Assembly: GCF_002813425.1 (NCBI RefSeq) | Contig: NZ_PHUL01000001.1 | Location: 1,466,001 to 1,530,000, forward strand | Direction: 5' to 3' | Length of the DNA stretch: 64,000 nt | From: Cellulophaga sp. RHA19 | GTDB taxonomy: Bacteria; Bacteroidota; Bacteroidia; Flavobacteriales; Flavobacteriaceae | Shown: positions 17,163 to 24,692 of the stretch, in pieces | Numbering within the stretch: the first letter of the stretch is position 1 | Layout: each line of letters opens with the position of its first letter | The notes under the pieces: generated by a model | Databases searched by the model: none | Seen by the model: the letters and a program-made list of their open reading frames with translations, nothing else | Told to the model about the DNA's origin: nothing | Program-made: the position numbers and the translations under genes

Positions 17163-18068
17163 ATGCTTAACAGAAAGAACAAACACCTTGTTTTAAAGTT
17201 CTTAAGTCTGTTTTCTGTGGTTAGAGGTTACAATATTTTAGTAATTGCTCTGGCTCAATATTTGGCATCAATTTACATACTGGCGCCAAACTTACCATTG
17301 CGTAGAGTAGTTTTTGATCTTAATTTATTTATAATAGTACTTGTATCAGCAATGGTTATTGCATCGGGCTACATTATTAATAATTTTTACGACTCGGAGA
17401 AAGACCTTATAAACAAACCTAAAAAAACAATGTTAGACAGGTTGGTGAGTCAGCGTACCAAGTTAACAACCTATTTTGTACTTAACTTTTTAGCTGTGTT
17501 TTTTGCCAGTTACGTATCATTTAAAGCTGTACTTTTTTTCTCGTCTTATATTTTTGGAATCTGGTACTATTCACACAAATTAAAAAAGATACCATTTTTA
17601 GGTAACTTTGTGTCTGCAACATTGGCTATAACACCTTTTTTTGTGGTTTTTGTGTATTATAAAAACTTTGAAACAGTAATTTTTGTACACGCAATTTTCT
17701 TGTTTTTACTCATTTTAGCACGTGAAATGATAAAAGATTTAGAAAACATAGCAGGAGATTTAGCTCAAAATTACAAAACAATTCCTGTGATTTACGGTGC
17801 AAAAACCTCTAAAATTGCAATTACTATTCTTATAGCATCTAGTCTTGTACCATCATTATTACTTATTTATAATTTTGATGTTGGCCATATGCACTACTAC
17901 TTTAAATTGGCGGTTTTACTATTAGTTATTTTTTTAATATTTCTATGGAAATCAGACACCAAAAAGCAATACAATACATTACATAATATCTTAAAGTTTG
18001 TAATTATAAGCGGTGTTTTTAGTATTTTGTTGGTCGATATAAATCTCGTCCTAAACAGAATTTTATAA
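17163..18068 (+). CDS. UbiA-family prenyltransferase (geranylgeranylglycerol-phosphate synthase-like)
   Basis: A 301-residue polytopic membrane protein with about eight helices. The two metal/diphosphate-binding motifs of the UbiA superfamily are visible as NNFYDSEKDLINKPKKT (first Asp-rich motif) and EMIKDLENIAGD (second). Flavobacterial relatives are often annotated as geranylgeranylglycerol-phosphate geranylgeranyltransferase, but a menaquinone or other aromatic acceptor is also possible. It follows the mevalonate kinase by 18 bp and shares one base with the start of the next gene. A role in prenyl-lipid formation is likely; the acceptor is uncertain. Confidence 0.82.
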   Translation: MLNRKNKHLVLKFLSLFSVVRGYNILVIALAQYLASIYILAPNLPLRRVVFDLNLFIIVLVSAMVIASGYIINNFYDSEKDLINKPKKTMLDRLVSQRTKLTTYFVLNFLAVFFASYVSFKAVLFFSSYIFGIWYYSHKLKKIPFLGNFVSATLAITPFFVVFVYYKNFETVIFVHAIFLFLLILAREMIKDLENIAGDLAQNYKTIPVIYGAKTSKIAITILIASSLVPSLLLIYNFDVGHMHYYFKLAVLLLVIFLIFLWKSDTKKQYNTLHNILKFVIISGVFSILLVDINLVLNRIL

Positions 18069-19018
18069 TGAACAACATTTTAAAAGTTGGTTTGGCTCAA
18101 ATTTCTCCGGTTTGGCTAGACAAAGAAGCTACATTAAAAAAAATAGAACATACAATTGTTGCAGCCGCAGAACAAAAAACAGAACTTTTAGTTTTTGGAG
18201 AAGCATTGTTACCTGGTTACCCTTTTTGGTTGGCGCACACCAATGGTGCTTCATGGGATTTAAAAGTAAATAAAGAAATACACGCACATTATGTGCGCAA
18301 TTCTATACAAGTAGAGGCAGGAGAGTTAAACAGCATATGCGCATTAGCTAAAACTCATAAAATGGCTATTTATTTGGGTATTATGGAACGTGCTAAAGAC
18401 AGAGGCGGACACAGTATTTATTGTTCTTTAGTATACATAAATGAAAAAGGTGAAATAAAATCTGTACACAGAAAATTACAACCAACGTATGATGAGCGCT
18501 TAACTTGGGCGCCGGGAGACGGCAACGGTTTGCAAGTACACCCTTTAAAAGATTTTACGGTTGGCGGCTTAAATTGCTGGGAAAATTGGATGCCTTTACC
18601 AAGAGCAGCATTGTACGGTTTAGGAGAGAATTTGCACATAGCAGTTTGGCCAGGTAGCGATTACAATACCAAAGACATTACAAGGTTTATAGCACGTGAG
18701 TCTCGTAGTTTTGTTATTTCTGTATCATCTTTAATGAGAAAAGAAGATTTTCCTAAAAGTACACCACACTTAAGTAAAATTTTAGAAAATGCTCCAGATG
18801 TTTTAGCAAACGGAGGCTCTTGTATTGCAGGTCCAGATGGCGAGTGGGTAGTAGCACCTGTTTTACACAAAGAAGGAGTAATCTGCCAAAAAATAGACTT
18901 TAATAGGGTGTATGAAGAACGACAAAACTTTGATCCCGTTGGGCATTACTCAAGACCAGATGTTACTAATTTACAGGTAAATAGAGAACGACAAAGCACT
19001 GTTACGTTTAAAGATTAA
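18068..19018 (+). CDS. Carbon-nitrogen hydrolase (nitrilase superfamily)
   Basis: A 316-residue nitrilase-fold hydrolase. The catalytic triad can be read: Glu in LVFGEALLPGYPFW (residues 40-53), Lys in HRKLQPTYDERLTW, and Cys in GGLNCWENWMPL. The arrangement is closest to nitrilases/cyanide hydratases rather than amidases, but the substrate is unproven. It overlaps the prenyltransferase by 1 bp and ends the operon. Its last 20 codons are duplicated 1.4 kb downstream (20350-20413), flanking an AT-rich insert. Confidence 0.87.
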   Translation: MNNILKVGLAQISPVWLDKEATLKKIEHTIVAAAEQKTELLVFGEALLPGYPFWLAHTNGASWDLKVNKEIHAHYVRNSIQVEAGELNSICALAKTHKMAIYLGIMERAKDRGGHSIYCSLVYINEKGEIKSVHRKLQPTYDERLTWAPGDGNGLQVHPLKDFTVGGLNCWENWMPLPRAALYGLGENLHIAVWPGSDYNTKDITRFIARESRSFVISVSSLMRKEDFPKSTPHLSKILENAPDVLANGGSCIAGPDGEWVVAPVLHKEGVICQKIDFNRVYEERQNFDPVGHYSRPDVTNLQVNRERQSTVTFKD

Positions 19019-19020
19019 TT
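18957..19020 (+). repeat. Left 64-bp direct repeat: the nitrilase 3' end
   Basis: The last 62 bp of the nitrilase coding sequence plus 2 bp recur at 20350-20413 with 61 of 64 bases identical. The two copies bracket the 59-aa ORF and the beta-propeller gene. Confidence 0.93.
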
Positions 19021-19100
19021 TTTTAGTTTAAATATTTATTTAACGGCACAAGCAAGATGCTTGCGCTAGCGGTGGTAGAGTCTATTTAAAAGATAACTTT

Positions 19101-19280
19101 ATGAAAATGCTAAAATCTGATGAAGGCAGAAAGGCTTTGGAAGGATTAGATAAAACTAAACTTGGACAATTATTAAATTACAATAATATTAAAATTCAAA
19201 CATCTACAAAAGCACAACTTGTCGAAGATTTAATTTTTAATTTAGATATACCTAGCAATTTTAATTCAATATTTCGATGA
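19101..19280 (+). CDS. Small hypothetical protein, 59 aa, coupled to the beta-propeller gene
   Basis: An ATG-initiated ORF opening MKMLKSDEGRKALEGLDKTK and ending FNSIFR. Its TGA overlaps the ATG of the next gene (ATGA at 19277-19280), which argues that it is translated. The sequence is charged and helical (KTKLGQLLNYN, then KAQLVEDLIFNLD), like the tail of a larger protein or a small DNA/RNA-binding SAP-like unit. I do not recognise a family. It is AT-rich, lies inside the repeat-flanked insert, and is preceded by a small GCAAG-ATG-CTTGC hairpin at 19051-19063. It may be the remnant C-terminus of a larger gene. Confidence 0.5.
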   Translation: MKMLKSDEGRKALEGLDKTKLGQLLNYNNIKIQTSTKAQLVEDLIFNLDIPSNFNSIFR

Positions 19281-20284
19281 TTTATAAAGCAAACATTAGA
19301 AAAATATCGAGTCAATTAATACTAATTGAAGATAAAATATTTTACATCGACGATGAAAATAATTTTTGTATTGATGGAGAAATCTTCTTAAAGGGGAATT
19401 ACAGCATTTCTTATTCAATTAAAAATAAAATTGCATTACTAGATGAAAATAATTTTAAAACAATCTTGATTAATGCAATAAACAATAAAATAGAAAATTT
19501 AGATTATGTCTTAATTTTATTAAATGATACGAATGGAATTTTCTTATCTAATGAAAACAATAAATGGAATATAATAAGAGTAATAAAAAAAAATAGTGAA
19601 ATTATAAATAATAAATTCGACTTAAACTTAATTAACAAGATACTTGATAATAATACTTTTCTTTCAACAAAAGAAAACAATCTAAGTTGCCATCAGTTAG
19701 AAAATGCAGAGGAACTATGGAAATTAGATGTTTCTAAATTAGGAGAGTATCTACATTTAAAAGGTACAGAACACGAAGAATTACGTGCAGGTACTGTGCA
19801 CGAGATATACAATTACAAAACTGTATTAGTAGCACTATTGCGTAATGATACTATTATTGGTATTGATAGCGCTACAGGAGATGTGTTATGGCAAAAACCA
19901 CTTTTTTTATTTATATCTAGACCAGTACAGTTAAATGATAAACTATATCATATTATTACTGGTGTTGATGTTAAAAATATGCTACAAGTATATGATTTAG
20001 CAACTGGTAAATTAGAACGTGAGGTAGAAATTACACACCCAGTTCTTAAGGAAAATACATTTTTTACCAAACGCTTTATTAATGATACGTATATAGCACT
20101 CACTGCTACCAAAACAGGTGAAATTTTAGTAATAAACCATAGAACCGCAATAGTTGAAGATTACGCTAAATTACCAAACCTAAAAGAAAAAATACCAATA
20201 GATAATATACCGCAAATTCATCAGAACAAAGTTTATCAGTTAGATGGAGAAGGAACCCTCTACATTCTTGAAAAAGAAGAATAA
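19277..20284 (+). CDS. PQQ-like beta-propeller protein within a repeat-flanked insert
   Basis: A 335-residue soluble protein without a signal peptide. The C-terminal half shows propeller-type blades, for example IGIDSATGDVLWQKPLF and LQVYDLATGKLEREVEI. The N-terminal half is strikingly rich in Asn, Ile and Lys (for instance NNKIENLDYVLILLND), with more AT-biased DNA than the rest, as if the gene were chimaeric. It is coupled by ATGA to the 59-aa ORF. Flanking 64-bp repeats mark the segment as inserted. An immunity-like or cargo role would fit such cassettes, but no toxin is identifiable; function is unknown. Confidence 0.75.
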   Translation: MIYKANIRKISSQLILIEDKIFYIDDENNFCIDGEIFLKGNYSISYSIKNKIALLDENNFKTILINAINNKIENLDYVLILLNDTNGIFLSNENNKWNIIRVIKKNSEIINNKFDLNLINKILDNNTFLSTKENNLSCHQLENAEELWKLDVSKLGEYLHLKGTEHEELRAGTVHEIYNYKTVLVALLRNDTIIGIDSATGDVLWQKPLFLFISRPVQLNDKLYHIITGVDVKNMLQVYDLATGKLEREVEITHPVLKENTFFTKRFINDTYIALTATKTGEILVINHRTAIVEDYAKLPNLKEKIPIDNIPQIHQNKVYQLDGEGTLYILEKEE

Positions 20285-20349
20285 ATTAGCTTAACTAAAG
20301 AGTATTAGGAGCGTTGTAAATTTAGTAAACTAAAATAGTAATTCTAATT

Positions 20350-20413
20350 CAGATGTTACTAATTTACAAGTAAATAGAGAACAATAAAGCACTGTTACGT
20401 TTAAAGATTAATT
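20350..20413 (+). repeat. Right 64-bp direct repeat (relic of the nitrilase 3' end)
   Basis: Second copy of 18957-19020 with three substitutions. One turns the Arg-Gln codon pair into Gln-stop (gaacgacaa becomes gaacaataa), so this copy is non-coding. It ends 60 bp before the RluB-like gene. Confidence 0.93.
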
Positions 20414-20449
20414 AGTTAAACTATTATATAGTTATTCAAATTCCTTTGC

Positions 20450-20457
20450 TACCTTTG
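20450..20457 (+). promoter_or_regulatory. Bacteroidota -7 promoter box before the RluB-like gene
   Basis: TACCTTTG matches TAnnTTTG 16 bp upstream of the start codon at 20474. Confidence 0.55.
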
Positions 20458-20473
20458 CAAAAAATATAATACA

Positions 20474-21310
20474 ATGAGTAAATCTGACTATAATAAGGAC
20501 AGAAAATCTTCAGGAAAGGATAATGGAGGAACAAGAAAGAGGAATTTTACTGGTTCAGGTGCTCCAAAACCAAAAAATACTCCAAAGCCATTTAATCCAG
20601 ATTCTATAAGATTAAATAAATATGTTGCTAATTCTGGAGTATGTTCTAGAAGAGAAGCAGATGTTTTTATTGCTGCTGGTAGTGTTACCGTAAATGGTAA
20701 AGTAGTATCAGAAATGGGATATAAAGTAAAACTATCAGACGTTGTTAAGTTTGACGGTAGACACTTAAATCCGGAAAAAAGAGAATACGTTTTATTAAAC
20801 AAACCAAAAGACTTTAGTACAATGGTAAGAAACGAGCAAGGGAAAAGAAACGTTGCTGGTTTAATTTCTAATGCATCTAAAGCTACGTTATTGCCAGTAG
20901 ATAAAATGGCAAAAGCATCTACAGGATTATTGTTGTTTACTAATGATATGGAACTAACAAGACGTTTAGTTAACCCTAAAAATGGTTTGCGTAAAATTTA
21001 TCATGTAGAATTATCTAAAGCATTAAGTGCTGCAGATTTAAAAAAGATTCAAGACGGTATTGCTATTGATGAAAAAGTAGTAAACGTACACGATATTAGT
21101 TATGTAGATAACGCACCTAAAAACCAAGTTGGTATTGAACTTTTTAGTAGTAGAAGTAATATTGTTACTAAAATTTTTGAACACCTAGGTTATGAAGTCG
21201 CTAAATTAGACAGAGTAATTTACGGTGGTTTAACTAAAAAAGATTTACCACGTGGACACTGGCGTTACTTAACAAAACAAGAAGTTGTTAACCTAGGAAT
21301 GGTTAATTAA
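20474..21310 (+). CDS. RluB/RsuA-type pseudouridine synthase homologue lacking the catalytic Asp
   Basis: A 278-residue protein with a basic, disordered N-terminal tail (1-43), an S4 RNA-binding domain (IRLNKYVANSGVCSRREAD, 45-63) and a RsuA/RluB-type synthase domain. The conserved motif is normally PVGRLDxxTTGLLL, with Asp as the nucleophile. Here residues 141-154 read PVDKMAKASTGLLL, so alanine 146 (codon 20909-20911, gca) replaces the catalytic aspartate. The following LFTNDMELTRRLVNP and KIYHVEL are otherwise normal. It is therefore probably an RNA-binding or assembly factor rather than an active enzyme, unless another residue substitutes. It has its own promoter and a strong terminator. 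Confidence 0.85.
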   Translation: MSKSDYNKDRKSSGKDNGGTRKRNFTGSGAPKPKNTPKPFNPDSIRLNKYVANSGVCSRREADVFIAAGSVTVNGKVVSEMGYKVKLSDVVKFDGRHLNPEKREYVLLNKPKDFSTMVRNEQGKRNVAGLISNASKATLLPVDKMAKASTGLLLFTNDMELTRRLVNPKNGLRKIYHVELSKALSAADLKKIQDGIAIDEKVVNVHDISYVDNAPKNQVGIELFSSRSNIVTKIFEHLGYEVAKLDRVIYGGLTKKDLPRGHWRYLTKQEVVNLGMVN

Positions 21311-21311
21311 T

Positions 21312-21347
21312 AAAAAAAGCCGTGTTTTAAAAAACACGGCTTTTTTT
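21312..21347. terminator. Bidirectional terminator after the RluB-like gene
   Basis: Long stem AAAAAAAGCCGTGTTTT / AAAACACGGCTTTTTTT, with A-tract and T-tract giving function in both directions, directly after the stop codon. Confidence 0.93.
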
Positions 21348-21358
21348 ATTTCTAATAT

Positions 21359-21418
21359 TTAACAGACACTTAATACCAAAATAGCAGCAAGGATAATATA
21401 AACAAGAATAGCTTTCAA
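21359..21418 (-). CDS. Possible 19-aa hydrophobic peptide
   Basis: A TTG-initiated ORF encoding a single hydrophobic helix (read L-KAILVYIILAAILVLSVC) between the two terminators at 21312 and 21491. It has the length and composition of a small membrane peptide, but no ribosome-binding signal or promoter is clear and no ATG is available. Could be chance in AT-rich DNA. Confidence 0.25.
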   Translation of the reverse strand: MKAILVYIILAAILVLSVC

Positions 21419-21490
21419 ATGTTACATTTTTAGATTGATGTAAAATTAGCTAGAGAAAAATATTTTTAATAGCTGACTTATAGCCAAAAT

Positions 21491-21514
21491 AAAACCCCTG
21501 AGATCAGGGGTTTT
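21491..21514. terminator. Terminator of the arginine operon
   Basis: Eleven-base stem AAAACCCCTGA / TCAGGGGTTTT, loop GA, with T-rich flanks on both strands. It lies 29 bp after the argH stop codon on the minus strand. Confidence 0.88.
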
Positions 21515-21542
21515 ATTTTTGTTTGGGGAAAAGGTGTAAAAT

Positions 21543-22817
21543 TTAATCAATTAATTTATTTCTAATTTCTTGCAAGCATAAATTACCCAAGCTGCCTTGG
21601 TGTGTGTATTTAATATCTTTTTTAGGAGCAAAAGTACCTTCGTTAATTTCTTTGCCCATTTTTTTATAAGCATCTCTAAATGGCACACCGTTTAAAACCA
21701 ACTCGTTTAAAGTGTCTACACTAAATAAATAATCATATTTAGGATCCTCTAAAATGGTTTCATTTACACGTACTTCTTTTAAGCTAAAAGTCAGTATTTC
21801 TAAACAAGCTTTAATATCTTGCATGGCAGGTATAATAACTTCTTTTACCAATTGTAAATCTCTGTGGTAACCACTAGGTAGGTTATTAGTTATTAAAATT
21901 AACTGGTTTGGTATAGCTTGTAGTTTGTTGCATTTACCACGTATTAGCTCAAAAACATCTGGGTTTTTCTTATGTGGCATAATGCTAGAACCTGTTGTAA
22001 GCTCGTCTGGGAAAGAAATAAAATTAAAATTCTGACTCATATACAAACAAATATCCATTGCCATTTTAGATAGGGTAGCGGCTACATTGCTAATGCCAAA
22101 AGCAGTAGCTTTTTCTACTTTACCACGGCTCATTTGTGCAGCAACAACATTGTATTTTTGTGTAGCAAAGCCCATTTTTTTAGTAGTAAAATCTCTGTCT
22201 ATAGGAAAAGAACTTCCGTAACCAGCAGCACTACCAAGCGGATTTTGATCTGCTATTTTGTATGCAGCATCAACAAAATATAAATCATCTATTAAACTCT
22301 CTGCATAGGCAGAAAACCAGAGTCCAAAGGAAGATGGCATAGCAATTTGCAAATGCGTATAACCAGGTAATAGTACACCTTTATATTTTTCGGCAAGGTT
22401 TAAAAGCAGGTCAAATAAAACTTTTACTTCGCTCTTAATTTCTTGTAATTCATCTTTTAAATACAAATGCATAGCCACTAAAACCTGATCGTTTCTAGAA
22501 CGTGCTGTATGTATTTTTTTGCCAGTATCTCCTAGTTTTTCGGTTAGTATAAACTCTATTTTAGAGTGCATATCCTCAAAAGAATCTTCAATAACAAAAG
22601 TTCCTTTTTCTATAGTTTTTGCAATTTCATTAAGCTCTTTTACCAAACTTTCTGCTTCTTGTGCTGTAATAAGCCCTATTTTGCCAAGCATTTTTGCATG
22701 AGCTTTAGACGCTATAACATCGTATTTAGCAAGTAGCAAATCTAATTCTCTATCGTTGCCAACAGTAAAGTGATCTATTTTTTTATCGGTACTAAATCCT
22801 TTATCCCAAAGTTTCAT
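21543..22817 (-). CDS. argH: Argininosuccinate lyase
   Basis: Cleaves argininosuccinate to arginine and fumarate, the final step of arginine synthesis. The 424-residue protein belongs to the fumarase/aspartase superfamily; the signature GSSIMPHKKNPD (about 275-286) is present, with HTARSRNDQV and PGYTHLQIAMP earlier in the chain. It is slightly shorter than the 450-460 residues of many ArgH proteins. It is the last gene of the nine-gene operon, 30 bp after the argE-like gene, and is followed by a terminator. Confidence 0.95.
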   Translation of the reverse strand: MKLWDKGFSTDKKIDHFTVGNDRELDLLLAKYDVIASKAHAKMLGKIGLITAQEAESLVKELNEIAKTIEKGTFVIEDSFEDMHSKIEFILTEKLGDTGKKIHTARSRNDQVLVAMHLYLKDELQEIKSEVKVLFDLLLNLAEKYKGVLLPGYTHLQIAMPSSFGLWFSAYAESLIDDLYFVDAAYKIADQNPLGSAAGYGSSFPIDRDFTTKKMGFATQKYNVVAAQMSRGKVEKATAFGISNVAATLSKMAMDICLYMSQNFNFISFPDELTTGSSIMPHKKNPDVFELIRGKCNKLQAIPNQLILITNNLPSGYHRDLQLVKEVIIPAMQDIKACLEILTFSLKEVRVNETILEDPKYDYLFSVDTLNELVLNGVPFRDAYKKMGKEINEGTFAPKKDIKYTHQGSLGNLCLQEIRNKLID

Positions 22818-22847
22818 AATCTTTTTGTTTTTATAGTTGATTGCTTA

Positions 22848-23909
22848 TTACAGAAACCCGTTTAATATTTTAATATATAAATCTATACCTTCTTCAATTT
22901 CATTTACATAAATAAATTCATCTGCAGAATGTGATCTAGTGCTGTCACCTGGACCTAATTTTAAAGATTGACACGTAAGTGCCGCTTGGTCTGATAGTGT
23001 TGGTGAACCATAAGTTTCTCTTCCTAAAGCAATGCCAGATTGCACTAAAGGGTGGCTAATATCTATAGCTGATGAATTTAATTTTAAACCACGCGGAGTA
23101 AGCTTGCAAGGAGCTTCTTTTTGTAACATCTCTGCAACCTCTTTATTTGTATATTTATCATTAACCCTAACATCTATAACCAAGTCTACTTTAGCAGGTA
23201 CAACATTATGTTGCTTGCCAGCATTAATTTGTGTTACCGTAAGTTTTACTTCGCCTAAAACATCAGAAACTTTAGAAAAAGTATAATTTTTAAACCACTC
23301 TAGTACTTTTATACTGTTGTAAATAGAATTATCATTATTAGGGTGCGCTGCATGAGATGGTGTTCCTTTTACTTCTGCGTCAAAAACAACAAGTCCTTTT
23401 TCTGCAATAGCCAACTGCATTAAAGTAGGTTCACCTACAATAGCAACATCTACTTTTGGTAGTTTGGGTAGTAAACCTCTTAAGCTATTTGGTCCGGCAG
23501 ATTCCTCTTCCATAGATGCAACCATAAGTATGTTGTGGTTTAAGTTCTCTGCGTTGTAGTAGTGAACAAATGTAGCCAATAAAGACACCAAACAACCACC
23601 AGCATCATTACTACCTAAGCCGTATAATTTACCGTCTTCTATATGCGGATTAAATGGATCTTTTGTGTAAGCAGAGTTTGGTTTTACAGTGTCATGATGC
23701 GAGTTTAAAAGTAGAGTTGGTTTGCTATTATCCCAATATTTATTTTTTGCATAAACATTGTTATTGTCTCTAGTAAACGGAATATTAAAACTTGTAAACC
23801 AGTTTTCTATTGCATTTGCAGTTTTATCTTCTTCAGAAGAGAACGATTGTATAGATATTAGTTCCTTTAATAAATCTATAGCCTTTTCTGTAAGCTGTTT
23901 TTGTTCCAT
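22848..23909 (-). CDS. argE: M20 family deacylase, N-acyl-ornithine/citrulline deacylase-like
   Basis: A 353-residue zinc metallohydrolase of the M20 family. Metal-ligand motifs are LLNSHHDTVKPN, GSNDAGGCLV and the catalytic VASMEEESAGPNS, with GEPTLMQLAIAEKG after them. In this operon, which uses an N-acyl-ornithine carbamoyltransferase, the natural reaction is removal of the acyl group from N-acetyl- or N-succinyl-citrulline. The symbol argE is used by role. It sits 1 bp after argB and 30 bp before argH. Confidence 0.85.
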   Translation of the reverse strand: MEQKQLTEKAIDLLKELISIQSFSSEEDKTANAIENWFTSFNIPFTRDNNNVYAKNKYWDNSKPTLLLNSHHDTVKPNSAYTKDPFNPHIEDGKLYGLGSNDAGGCLVSLLATFVHYYNAENLNHNILMVASMEEESAGPNSLRGLLPKLPKVDVAIVGEPTLMQLAIAEKGLVVFDAEVKGTPSHAAHPNNDNSIYNSIKVLEWFKNYTFSKVSDVLGEVKLTVTQINAGKQHNVVPAKVDLVIDVRVNDKYTNKEVAEMLQKEAPCKLTPRGLKLNSSAIDISHPLVQSGIALGRETYGSPTLSDQAALTCQSLKLGPGDSTRSHSADEFIYVNEIEEGIDLYIKILNGFL

Positions 23910-23910
23910 T

Positions 23911-24690
23911 TTATAATGTTATAGTGGTGTAAAGCGTTTCATTTTTATTTAACATAGAAACATCTCCTATGCAAACCGTAGTTACTTTTTTGTGCAATGC
24001 ATTAAAGCAGTTCTCAAGTTTTGGGAGCATACCATCTGCAATTATCTTACTATCTAAAAGTTCTTTGTAAGTGTCTGTATTTAATTGTTTTACTACAGAG
24101 TTATTATTAGTTACGTCTAATAAAACACCTTTTTTCTCAAAGCAATAATACAAGGTAGTATCATATAAGCTACTCATTGCAATTGCAATTTCAGAAGCAA
24201 TAGTATCTGCATTGGTATTTAATAATTGCCCAGATTTATTATGCGTAAGTGCACAAAAAACAGGAGTCCAGTTGTTTTGTAGCATAGTATTAATAGCGTT
24301 GCTATTAACAGTTACAATATCACCTGCAAAGCCATAATCTATGTCTTTTACTGGTCTTTTTACTGCTTGTATAACATTAGCATCTGCACCGCTTAATCCT
24401 ATAGCGTTACAATTTATACTTTGTAATTTAGACACAATGTTTTTATTAGCCAAACCACCATATACCATTGTAATTAACTCTAAACTTTGTGCGTCTGTAA
24501 TACGTCTTCCGTTTATAAGTGTAGATTCTATACCTAGTTTTTTTCCGAGTTCTGTAGCTAATTTTCCGCCACCGTGAACTAATATTTTTAGGCCTTCAAT
24601 TTTAGAAAAAGCAATTAAAAACTTACTTAGTTCTTCTTTGTTCTCTATTACGTTGCCGCCAATTTTTACAATGGATAATTTTTGTGCCAT
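23911..24690 (-). CDS. argB: Acetylglutamate kinase
   Basis: Phosphorylates the gamma-carboxyl of N-acylglutamate. The 259-residue amino-acid-kinase fold protein has IVKIGGNVIENKEEL at the N-terminus, LVHGGGKLATELGKKLG (about 37-53), and LSGADANVIQAVKR. The C-terminal arginine-sensing extension of feedback-inhibited argB enzymes is not obvious, and the length matches the short form; feedback inhibition may therefore be weak or act elsewhere. It is spaced 1-2 bp from both neighbours. Confidence 0.93.
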   Translation of the reverse strand: MAQKLSIVKIGGNVIENKEELSKFLIAFSKIEGLKILVHGGGKLATELGKKLGIESTLINGRRITDAQSLELITMVYGGLANKNIVSKLQSINCNAIGLSGADANVIQAVKRPVKDIDYGFAGDIVTVNSNAINTMLQNNWTPVFCALTHNKSGQLLNTNADTIASEIAIAMSSLYDTTLYYCFEKKGVLLDVTNNNSVVKQLNTDTYKELLDSKIIADGMLPKLENCFNALHKKVTTVCIGDVSMLNKNETLYTTITL

Positions 24691-24692
24691 AG

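Noticed and set aside
19051..19063. GCAAG-ATG-CTTGC hairpin as a terminator or attC-like site
   Set aside because: It is only five base pairs with no T-tract, and no integrase is nearby.
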